Below, in pieces: positions 1 to 5,038 of a stretch of DNA of 5,038 bases. Where the stretch lies: the NCBI GenBank assembly GCA_021732895.1, contig JAKFWE010000460.1, positions 1-5,038 on the forward strand, read 5' to 3'. The stretch is from Allobosea sp. (lineage in GTDB: Bacteria; Pseudomonadota; Alphaproteobacteria; Rhizobiales; Beijerinckiaceae). The translations under genes and the position numbers were made by a program. Numbering within the stretch: the stretch's first letter is position 1; each line of letters begins with the position of its first letter. The notes beneath the pieces are model-generated. The model made no database searches. It was not told the origin of the DNA and saw only the letters and a program-made list of their open reading frames with translations.

Positions 1-1
1 C

Positions 2-640
2 AAGCAGATCACCGAGTTCCAGGACGGCATCCTGCCCTGGGCGCTGCAGAACAACATCGCGCTGGTCTTCGACGAATATGACGCCGGCCGCCCCGACGTG
101 ATGTTCGTGATCCAGCGCGTGCTCGAACAGGCCGGCAAGCTGACCCTGCTCGACCAGAAGCGCGTGATCCGCCCGCATCCGAGCTTCCGGCTCTTCGCCA
201 CGGCCAACACGGTCGGCCTCGGCGACACGTCGGGCCTCTATCACGGCACGCAGCAGATCAACCAGGGCCAGATGGACCGCTGGTCGATCGTCACCACGCT
301 GAACTACCTGCCGCACGACAACGAGGTCGACATCGTCCTGGCGAAGTCGAAGCACTATCAGAAGTCTGCGGAAGGCAAGGACACCGTCAACAAGATGGTC
401 CGCGTCGCCGATCTGACCCGCAACGCCTTCATGAACGGCGATCTCTCGACCGTGATGAGCCCGCGCACGGTGATCACCTGGGCCGAGAACGCGGCGATCT
501 TCGGCGATATCGGCTTCGCCTTCCGGGTGACGTTCCTGAACAAATGCGACGAGATGGAGCGCACGCTGGTGGCGGAGTTCTTCCAGCGCTCCTTCGGCAA
601 GGAATTGCCGGAGAGCGCGGTCAACGTGGTGCTGAGTTAG
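2..640 (+). CDS. cobS: CobS, AAA+ ATPase subunit of aerobic cobaltochelatase (5'-truncated by window edge)
   Basis: The visible part is the C-terminal 212 residues; the family is usually about 330 residues, so the N-terminus and Walker A P-loop lie outside the window. CobS is a cytoplasmic AAA+ (MoxR-like) ATPase. It forms a ring complex with CobT and powers Co2+ insertion by CobN into hydrogenobyrinic acid a,c-diamide, in the oxygen-dependent cobalamin pathway. Seen here, numbered from the first visible codon: a Walker B segment LVFDEYD (21-27); a sensor-1 region FATANT with Asn at about 69; a G-Q-M-D-R-W stretch (about 89-94), a likely arginine-finger region; and SPRTV (about 153-157), near the expected sensor-2 region. 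The reading frame is open from position 2 with no internal start needed; an internal GTG at 98 is not the true start because Walker B lies before it. cobT follows in the same operon, separated by two short genes. Identity is nearly certain; exact motif roles are inferred from the AAA+ family. Confidence 0.96.
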   Translation, partial: KQITEFQDGILPWALQNNIALVFDEYDAGRPDVMFVIQRVLEQAGKLTLLDQKRVIRPHPSFRLFATANTVGLGDTSGLYHGTQQINQGQMDRWSIVTTLNYLPHDNEVDIVLAKSKHYQKSAEGKDTVNKMVRVADLTRNAFMNGDLSTVMSPRTVITWAENAAIFGDIGFAFRVTFLNKCDEMERTLVAEFFQRSFGKELPESAVNVVLS

Positions 641-644
641 GAGG
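639..644 (+). promoter_or_regulatory. Strong Shine-Dalgarno for the GNAT gene, overlapping the cobS stop codon
   Basis: AGGAGG is a perfect anti-SD match. Its first two bases are the last two of the cobS TAG stop, and it sits 9 nt before the ATG at 654. It fixes the GNAT start and suggests ribosomes finishing cobS can reinitiate. It is by far the best ribosome binding site in the window; the two downstream genes rely on overlapping stop/start codons instead. Confidence 0.85.
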
Positions 645-653
645 CCGCCGCGC

Positions 654-1070
654 ATGGCAACGCTCCGGCGCGAAGCCGACGATGCCGAAACGAAAGCAGC
701 CGTCATCGCCGGCCTGAGCGCCTGCAACGCCGCGCGGGTCGGCCCGCGCAACCTCAGCCCGCTCGCGATCAGCCTGCGCGACGAGGCCGGCGCGATCGTC
801 GGCGGCCTGACCGGCGAGCTGAAATGGCAGTGGCTGCATGTCGATCTGCTCTGGATCGACCAGGCCCATCGCGGCAAGGGCCATGGCGAGGCGCTGGTGA
901 CGATGGCGGAAGCTGCGGCGCGCGACCACGGCGCGCGCGGCGTCTATCTCGCGACGATGAGCCTGCAGGCTCCTGATTTCTATCCGAAGCTAGGCTACAA
1001 GGAGTATGGCCGGCTGGAGGACTATCCCGTCGCCGGCCACCGCATTCACCAGCTTGCGAAGGCGCTATGA
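654..1070 (+). CDS. Small GNAT-family N-acetyltransferase
   Basis: A 138-residue, single-domain GNAT protein, predicted to transfer acetyl from acetyl-CoA to an amine; the substrate cannot be read from the sequence. The acetyl-CoA binding motif A is clear: strand VDLLWID (63-69) is followed by the pyrophosphate loop R73-G-K-G-H-G78 (R-x-x-G-x-G) and a helix. The later segment A-P-D-F-Y-P-K-L-G-Y (106-115) is the typical C-terminal GNAT 'FYxKLGY' motif. The central GELKWQWLHVDLLW strand and the ending ED-YP-x-GH-R resemble a common group of small soluble bacterial GNATs. The start at 654 is supported by the AGGAGG at 639-644. The gene lies 13 nt after cobS, and its TGA overlaps the ATG of the DUF29 gene by 4 nt, so it is part of the cob operon. 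No known cobalamin step needs an acetyltransferase, so a role in that pathway would be pure inference; it may be a passenger. Confidence 0.9.
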   Translation: MATLRREADDAETKAAVIAGLSACNAARVGPRNLSPLAISLRDEAGAIVGGLTGELKWQWLHVDLLWIDQAHRGKGHGEALVTMAEAAARDHGARGVYLATMSLQAPDFYPKLGYKEYGRLEDYPVAGHRIHQLAKAL

Positions 1071-1594
1071 GCATCTCCGACGGCAAGCCGAGGCAGGCAA
1101 AGGTGGCATCGGCCGCACCACGCACGCATGCCCTCTCGGCCTCCTACTCAGCCCCTGCCCGCTATGATGAGGATTTCGCCCGCTGGGCCTTCGAACAGGC
1201 GCAAGCGCTCCGAGACGGCGCCTTTGCTGGCCTCGACATCGAGAACATCGCCGAGGAGCTGGACACGTTGGGGCGGGATGAATTCAACAAGCTCGAAAGC
1301 ACGCTGACGGTGCTGGTGATGCATATGCTGAAATGGGACTACCAACCGGACCGCCGCAGTCGGAGTTGGACGGGAACAATCCGGATTCAGCGCCGGCATG
1401 TTGCTAAGCACATCAAAAATAATCCGAGTCTCAAGCCGAGGCGTGATGAGGCGTTGTCCGAGGCTTATGAGACCGCCCGGCTGATGGCATCGGCGGAAAC
1501 AGACCTTCCGCTGAAAACTTTCCCCGACGCTTGCGCCTATTCTTGGTCAGATGTGCTCGACCGCCCCTTCGCCATCGACCCGGACGACGCATGA
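1067..1594 (+). CDS. DUF29 family protein of unknown function
   Basis: A 175-residue protein matching the DUF29 pattern (PF01724, a mostly helical family without established function). The core begins at Y33-D-E-D-F-A-R-W40. It continues through D57-I-E-N-I-A-E-E-L with LG (68-69), H86-M-L-K-W90, Y92-Q-P-D-R-R-S-R-S-W101 and I105-R, all hallmarks of the family. Residues 1-32 are an Ala/Ser/basic stretch preceding the usual start of the domain. The ATG at 1067 overlaps the GNAT stop (ATGA) and has a GAAGG 4 nt upstream, but an in-frame GTG at 1103 would give a shorter protein closer to family length. The stop likewise overlaps the cobT start. Composition is uneven: hand counts give about 52% GC at 1381-1440 and 53% at 1501-1560, against 77-78% in two 60-nt samples of cobT, which suggests later acquisition. 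No membrane segment or signal peptide is apparent. Family assignment is firm; function is unknown. Confidence 0.9.
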   Translation: MSISDGKPRQAKVASAAPRTHALSASYSAPARYDEDFARWAFEQAQALRDGAFAGLDIENIAEELDTLGRDEFNKLESTLTVLVMHMLKWDYQPDRRSRSWTGTIRIQRRHVAKHIKNNPSLKPRRDEALSEAYETARLMASAETDLPLKTFPDACAYSWSDVLDRPFAIDPDDA

Positions 1595-3489
1595 GCCTCT
1601 CGAACCGCAAGCCCGGCGCCCCCAAGGAAGCCCCGGCGGAGCCGCTCAAGCGCGCTATCTCCAGCGCGATGAAGGCGATCGCGCGCAAGCCGGAGATGGA
1701 GATCGTCTTCGCCGCCGACAAACCATCGCTGGTCGGCGAGCGCGCCCGCCTGCCCGAGCCGCCGCGCAAGCTCACGGCGCAGGACGTCGCCATCCTGCGC
1801 GGGCATTCCGACTCGATGGCGCTCCGGCTCGCCTGCCACGACGCTTCGGTGCACCGCCGCGCCGCGCCCGAGGGCGACGCGGCCCGCGCCGTCTTCGACG
1901 CAGTGGAGCAATCGCGCGTCGAATGCGTCGGTTCGCGGCGCATGTCGGGCATGGCCGGCAACATCACCGCCATGCTGGAGGACCGTTACCATCGCGGCGG
2001 CCGCTTCGAGACGATCACCGATCGCGCCGATGCGCCGCTGGAGGACGCCCTGGCGCTGCTGGTGCGCGAGCGGCTGACCGGCCTCAAGCCGCCCAGGGCC
2101 GCGGAGAAGCTGGTCGATCTCTGGCGCGACGTGATCGAAACCAAGGCCGGCGCCGATCTCGACCGGCTGTCGAAAGCGGTGGAGGACCAGCGCGCCTTCG
2201 CCCGCACCGTGCGCGACATGCTGGTCTCGCTCGACATGGCGGAGCAGAGCGCCCAGGGCGACGATGCCGAAGAGGATGAGGACGACGAGGATTCCGCATC
2301 CGAGGATCAGCAGCAGCAGGAGGGCGAGGCCGAGCAGGAGAGCCAGGGCGAGCGCTCCGAGCAGGAGGTCAGCGACGACGCCGCGCAGGAACTGCAGGAA
2401 GGCGCGACCGAGGCCTCCGACGCGCCTGCCGGCGACTGGGACGAGGAGGACGAGAGCGCCGACTCCGACGAGGCCGGCGAGGCCCCGCGTCCGCGCGAGG
2501 GCAAGCCCAACGACCGTCCGCAGACGGACTACAAGCCCTACACCCAGAAATTCGACGAGATCGTCACGGCCGAGGAGCTTTGCGACGCTGAGGAGCTGAC
2601 GCGGCTGCGCGCCTATCTCGACAAGCAGCTCGCCCATCTCCAGGGCGTCGTGGCGCGGCTGGCCAACCGGTTGCAGCGCCGCCTGATGGCGCAGCAGAAC
2701 CGCTCCTGGCAGTTCGATCTGGAGGAAGGCGCGCTCGATCCGGCGCGGCTGCCGCGGATCATCATCGACCCCTACCAGCCGCTCTCCTTCCGGCAGGAAT
2801 CCGACACCAATTTCCGCGACACCGTGGTGACGCTGCTGATCGACAACTCCGGCTCGATGCGCGGCCGGCCGATCACGGTGGCCGCGACCTGCGCCGACAT
2901 TCTCGCCCGTACGCTGGAGCGCTGCGGCGTCAAGGTCGAGCTGCTCGGCTTCACCACGCGCGCCTGGAAGGGCGGGCTCGCGCGCGAGAGCTGGCTGCAA
3001 TCGGGAAAGCCGGCGAGCCCCGGCCGCCTCAACGATCTGCGCCACATCATCTACAAGGCGGCCGACGCGCCGTGGCGGCGGGCGCGCAAGAACCTCGGGC
3101 TGATGATGCGCGAGGGCCTGCTCAAGGAAAACATCGACGGCGAGGCGCTGGACTGGGCCCATAAGCGCCTGCTGGGGCGCCCCGAGCAGCGCAAGATCCT
3201 GATGGTGATCTCGGACGGCGCGCCGGTCGACGATTCGACGCTTTCGGTCAACGCCGGCAATTATCTCGAGCGGCACCTGCGCCACATCATCGCCGAGATC
3301 GAGACGCGCTCGCCGGTGGAACTGATCGCCATCGGCATCGGCCACGACGTCACGCGCTACTACCGCCGCGCCGTCACCATCGTCGACGCCGAGGAACTCG
3401 GCGGCGTGATGACCGAGAAGCTCGCCGAGCTGTTCGAGGAGAACGAGGGCGGGGGCGGCCGTGCGCCGCGAGGGCGGCGGCTTCAGTGA
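1591..3489 (+). CDS. cobT: CobT, VWA-domain subunit of aerobic cobaltochelatase
   Basis: A 632-residue protein, matching the usual length of about 630. CobT assembles with the CobS ring to form the chaperone part of the CobNST cobalt chelatase, which makes cob(II)yrinic acid a,c-diamide with ATP hydrolysis in the cytoplasm. Domains seen: a helical N-terminal region (about 1-215); a very acidic Gln/Glu/Asp-rich linker (about 224-299); the conserved YKPYTQKFDEIV segment (314-325); and a C-terminal von Willebrand A domain. The VWA domain has the MIDAS motif D418-N-S-G-S422, a likely MIDAS Thr at 455/456 in GFTTRAW, and the Asp of ISDG at 542. The tail is short and basic (GGGGR-APRGRR-LQ). I chose the ATG at 1591 over an in-frame ATG at 1531: it gives the typical N-terminus MSLSNRK, overlaps the DUF29 stop as ATGA, and avoids a 20-residue extension inside the DUF29 gene. 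No good Shine-Dalgarno precedes it, so translation probably depends on coupling. Confidence 0.97.
   Translation: MSLSNRKPGAPKEAPAEPLKRAISSAMKAIARKPEMEIVFAADKPSLVGERARLPEPPRKLTAQDVAILRGHSDSMALRLACHDASVHRRAAPEGDAARAVFDAVEQSRVECVGSRRMSGMAGNITAMLEDRYHRGGRFETITDRADAPLEDALALLVRERLTGLKPPRAAEKLVDLWRDVIETKAGADLDRLSKAVEDQRAFARTVRDMLVSLDMAEQSAQGDDAEEDEDDEDSASEDQQQQEGEAEQESQGERSEQEVSDDAAQELQEGATEASDAPAGDWDEEDESADSDEAGEAPRPREGKPNDRPQTDYKPYTQKFDEIVTAEELCDAEELTRLRAYLDKQLAHLQGVVARLANRLQRRLMAQQNRSWQFDLEEGALDPARLPRIIIDPYQPLSFRQESDTNFRDTVVTLLIDNSGSMRGRPITVAATCADILARTLERCGVKVELLGFTTRAWKGGLARESWLQSGKPASPGRLNDLRHIIYKAADAPWRRARKNLGLMMREGLLKENIDGEALDWAHKRLLGRPEQRKILMVISDGAPVDDSTLSVNAGNYLERHLRHIIAEIETRSPVELIAIGIGHDVTRYYRRAVTIVDAEELGGVMTEKLAELFEENEGGGGRAPRGRRLQ
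2260..2487 (+). other. Acidic low-complexity linker inside CobT
   Basis: Codons about 224-299 of cobT encode a run dominated by Glu, Asp, Gln, Ser and Ala, with a QQQQ tract near 2308-2319 and several short all-acidic runs near 2272-2292 and 2440-2454. It separates the N-terminal helical region from the conserved YKPYTQ segment and VWA domain. Acidic linkers of variable length are a known trait of CobT and of the analogous BchD/ChlD subunits. It is probably disordered; at the DNA level it is a GA-rich, repeat-like stretch, but I see no exact tandem repeat. Confidence 0.75.
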
Positions 3490-3523
3490 TTTTCGCCGAT
3501 GAGATTGGGGAGTCCGGCGCGGG

Positions 3524-3666
3524 AAACCCTCTCCCGGAGGCAGAGGGCAGGGTGAGGGGTCGGCCCCTCGACCGGCGAAACGACATCTTGTCCGCACGCC
3601 CGTTCGGGCCAATCTGGAAACGTCCGTCACCTCGCCCCTGCCCCTCTCCTTATAGGAGAGGGGTTC
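3524..3666. repeat. REP-like inverted repeat pair (MITE/BIME-like element) between cobT and the phytase-like gene
   Basis: The left arm starts AACCCTCTCCCGGAGG and continues CAGAGGGCAGGGTGAGGGG (to 3559). The right arm, read on the minus strand from 3665, starts AACCCCTCTCCTATAAGG and continues AGAGGGGCAGGGGCGAGG. The two are therefore diverged copies of one motif in opposite orientation, about 140 nt end to end. Each arm contains its own hairpin: CCCTCT/AGAGGG at 3527-3547 and a perfect 10-bp stem at 3641-3663. Between them are GAGGGG-tcgg-CCCCTC (3554-3569) and GCCC-gttc-GGGC (3598-3609). Motifs of the 'CCCTCTCCC...GGGAGAGGGCAGGGTGAGGG' type are common intergenic repeats in high-GC Proteobacteria. 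No coding sequence or transposase is seen within it, and the short open frame across it looks like a by-product. Confidence 0.75.
3641..3663. repeat. Perfect 10-bp palindromic hairpin upstream of the phytase-like gene
   Basis: CCCCTCTCCT, loop TAT, AGGAGAGGGG: a fully paired stem of ten base pairs ending 37 nt before the ATG at 3701. It is the right arm of the inverted repeat element. It could stabilise the 3' end of cobT mRNA or stall transcription, but it lacks a clear T-run on either strand, so I do not call it an intrinsic terminator. Confidence 0.8.
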
Positions 3667-3700
3667 CCCGCGCATTGATCGTCATCAGCCCCGCGTTCTC

Positions 3701-4705
3701 ATGCGCCTGACCCGCCGCGCCGCCCTCGCCGGTCTCGCGACCAGTCCTCTGGCCACTCCCGCACGCGCCCAGCCGCTCGAGCCCGGCCGCATCCCGCTCG
3801 CCATCTCCGCCCGCCCGATCGCCGCCTTCGAGCCACGCAACCCCGAAAAAAGGCGGTTCGGCCAACTCGTTTTCCGTAGCGGCCTGGTGCTGAGCAGCGG
3901 CCATCCGCGCTTCGGCGGCCTGTCCGGCCTCTGGCGCTCGGCCGACGGCGGCGACCTCGTCGCGATAACCGACAACGGCTTCTGGCTGAGCGCCAGGACG
4001 CGTTCGCGCGACGGCCGGCTCGCCGGGCTGGACGAGGCCGAGATCGCCCCGGTGCTGGGAAGCTCGGGCCGGCCGCTGCACCGCTCGCGCTACTACGACA
4101 CGGAGTGCCTCGCGATCGCCGACGGCGTCGCCTATGTCGGCGTCGAGCGCATCCACGACATCCTGCGCTTCGACTGGGCCGGGCAGGGCGTCGAAGCGCG
4201 CGCCCGGCTCGTCGCCACGCCGCGCGAGATCAAGCGGCTGCCCGACAACCGCGGGCTCGAGGCGATCGGGGTCGCTCCGCCCGAACATCCGCTCGCCGGC
4301 GCGATCGTCGCCATCTCGGAACGCTCCGGCGGCGAGGACGAGCCGACGCTCGGCGTCATCATCGGCGGCCCCCGCCCCGGCCCGTTTCAACTCCGTCGGC
4401 TCGGCGGCTTCGACATCACCGATCTCGCCTTTCTGCCTGGCGGCGACATGCTGGTGCTGGAGCGCTGGTACCGAACGCTGCGCGGCGTCGGCATGCGCAT
4501 CAGGCGGATCCCTGCGGCCGGCCTGAAGCCCGGCGCGCTGCTCGACGGCCCGGCGCTGATCGAGGCCGATCTCGGCCAGGAGATCGACAACATGGAGGGG
4601 ATGTCTGTCCATCAGGAACAGGGCCGGACGATCGTCACCCTGATCTCGGACGACAACTTCTCGTTCCTGCAGCGCACGATCCTGCTGGAATTCGAACTGG
4701 CATAG
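3701..4705 (+). CDS. Exported phytase-like esterase family protein (PF13449-type), Tat-like signal
   Basis: A 334-residue protein. The N-terminus MRLTRRAALAGLA is Tat-like (T4-R5-R6 then a modest hydrophobic stretch), with a probable signal peptidase site after A-R-A (residue 23), so it is likely exported to the periplasm. The mature part fits the 'esterase-like activity of phytase' family, probably a beta-propeller: F71-G-G-L-S-G-L, I89-T-D-N-G-F-W, Y132-D-T-E, D182-N-R-G-L-E187, D238-I-T-D, E254-R-W-Y, N297-M-E-G-M and I315-S-D-D-N-F. Many of these acidic loops could bind Ca2+ as in beta-propeller phytases, but neither substrate nor phytase activity is established for this type. The ATG at 3701 is the only sensible start for the signal peptide; no clear Shine-Dalgarno precedes it. 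It lies 211 nt after cobT, beyond a repeat element, so it may have its own promoter, which I cannot identify. It converges with rpmB. Confidence 0.85.
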   Translation: MRLTRRAALAGLATSPLATPARAQPLEPGRIPLAISARPIAAFEPRNPEKRRFGQLVFRSGLVLSSGHPRFGGLSGLWRSADGGDLVAITDNGFWLSARTRSRDGRLAGLDEAEIAPVLGSSGRPLHRSRYYDTECLAIADGVAYVGVERIHDILRFDWAGQGVEARARLVATPREIKRLPDNRGLEAIGVAPPEHPLAGAIVAISERSGGEDEPTLGVIIGGPRPGPFQLRRLGGFDITDLAFLPGGDMLVLERWYRTLRGVGMRIRRIPAAGLKPGALLDGPALIEADLGQEIDNMEGMSVHQEQGRTIVTLISDDNFSFLQRTILLEFELA

Positions 4706-4748
4706 GGCGGCTTCCCGTCTTTCCCTCGGAGGAGAAGGGGAAACGAAA

Positions 4749-4768
4749 AAGCGGCCCGAAGGCCGCTT
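4749..4768 (-). terminator. Rho-independent terminator of rpmB with UUCG tetraloop
   Basis: Read on the minus strand: AAGCGGCC, loop TTCG, GGCCGCTT, running into T-rich sequence (five T at 4750-4746, then C, G and three more T). The stem has a six-bp all-GC core extended by two A-T pairs, and the C(UUCG)G tetraloop is exceptionally stable. It starts 27 nt after the rpmB stop, exactly where expected. On the plus strand the same hairpin is followed by CATTCAA, so it could only weakly terminate the converging phytase-like gene. Confidence 0.9.
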
Positions 4769-4794
4769 CATTCAATCCGGAACGGCAAGCTCTC

Positions 4795-5038
4795 TCAGCC
4801 GGCCGCGAGCTTCTTCTCGATGTCGCGCTTCAGCGTCAGCGCGCCGGTCGAGAGATCGCCGGCGGGCGCCTTGGTCAGGAAGGCGTCGAGACCGCCGCGA
4901 TGATCGACCGTGCGCAGCGCATTGGCCGAAACGCGCAGGCGCACCGAGCGGCCGAGCGCGTCGGACTGCAGCGTGACGTTCACCAGGTTCGGGCGGAAGA
5001 CGGTCTTCGTCTTGCGGTTCGAGTGGCTGACGAGGTGC
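4795..5038 (-). CDS. rpmB: 50S ribosomal protein L28 (5'-truncated by window edge)
   Basis: Bacterial L28 is a small basic protein of the large ribosomal subunit. The minus strand reads open from the right edge to the TGA at 4797-4795, giving 80 residues; alphaproteobacterial L28 is about 95-100 residues, so roughly the first 17-20, including the start and ribosome binding site, are outside the window. Seen: H-L-V-S-H-S-N-R-K-T-K-T at the edge, then F-R-P-N-L-V-N-V-T-L, the classic L28 signature, followed by R-L-R-V-S-A-N-A-L-R-T-V-D and the C-terminal L-K-R-D-I-E-K-K-L. The GTG at 4983 is an internal valine, not the start, because the family signature continues upstream of it. The gene converges on the phytase-like gene across an 89-nt spacer and ends in its own intrinsic terminator. 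Confidence 0.97.
   Translation of the reverse strand, partial: HLVSHSNRKTKTVFRPNLVNVTLQSDALGRSVRLRVSANALRTVDHRGGLDAFLTKAPAGDLSTGALTLKRDIEKKLAAG

Noticed and set aside
1531..1590. An upstream in-frame ATG that would extend CobT by 20 residues.
   Set aside because: The extension is Arg-rich, unlike CobT N-termini, and lies within the DUF29 coding region. The ATG at 1591 gives the expected start and an ATGA overlap.
3464..3493. GC hairpin CGCCGC/GCGGCG at the end of cobT followed by TTTT, as a possible terminator.
   Set aside because: The stem is only 6 bp, lies within the coding sequence (Gly/Arg codons), and the T-run is about 10 nt away from the stem; likely a coincidence of GC-rich codons.
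1537..3675. A 712-codon open frame on the minus strand opposite cobT.
   Set aside because: It lies antisense to an unmistakable CobT. The translation is low-complexity and Leu/Arg/Gly/Ala-rich, as expected from the mirror of GC3-biased codons, and it matches no family I recognise.
3486..3710. A 74-codon plus-strand open frame in the spacer after cobT.
   Set aside because: It overlaps the cobT stop, is composed largely of the palindromic repeat, and has no SD or recognisable domain.
3650..4771. A 373-codon open frame on the minus strand opposite the phytase-like gene.
   Set aside because: It is the antisense shadow of a gene with a signal peptide and family motifs; it also runs through the repeat hairpin and the rpmB terminator.
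1..5038. Cobalamin riboswitch, tRNA, CRISPR array or transposase.
   Set aside because: I looked for a cobalamin riboswitch B12-box-like motif, tRNA cloverleaf ends, regularly spaced direct repeats and DDE or tyrosine recombinase motifs, and found none. The operon promoter must lie upstream of the window.

Overview
This is a high-GC, densely coded stretch of what looks like an alphaproteobacterial chromosome, most likely Hyphomicrobiales (Rhizobiales). The evidence is the CobS/CobT pair of the aerobic cobalamin pathway, an alphaproteobacterial-type ribosomal protein L28 close to cobT, strong GC bias at third codon positions, and GC-rich REP-like palindromes. The genus cannot be fixed from the window; a Bosea- or Methylobacterium-like organism is only a guess.

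Layout: positions 1-3489 carry a tightly packed plus-strand operon. It holds the C-terminal two thirds of cobS (5' end outside the window), a small GNAT-family acetyltransferase, a DUF29 protein of unknown function, and complete cobT. The GNAT gene follows cobS after 13 nt and has a strong Shine-Dalgarno overlapping the cobS stop. GNAT/DUF29 and DUF29/cobT each share a 4-nt ATGA stop/start overlap, so the four genes are probably co-transcribed and the last three translationally coupled. CobS and CobT are the AAA+ and VWA-domain chaperone subunits that work with CobN (not in the window) to insert cobalt into hydrogenobyrinic acid a,c-diamide. The two genes between them are not known cobalamin enzymes and look like insertions into the cobS-cobT pair. 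The DUF29 gene has patches of clearly lower GC.

Positions 3490-3700 are a 211-nt intergenic spacer. Most of it is an inverted pair of REP-like palindromic repeats, including a perfect 10-bp stem. The next plus-strand gene (3701-4705) encodes an exported protein of the phytase-like esterase family (PF13449-type) with a Tat-like signal peptide.

The last gene, rpmB (ribosomal protein L28), is on the minus strand, converges on the phytase-like gene and runs off the right edge. A UUCG-tetraloop rho-independent terminator for rpmB lies in the 89-nt convergent spacer.

I found no tRNA, rRNA, CRISPR array, transposase or cobalamin riboswitch. I do not see a wholly new system. The observations most worth a second look are the GNAT-DUF29 insertion in a cobaltochelatase operon and the palindromic repeat element after cobT.
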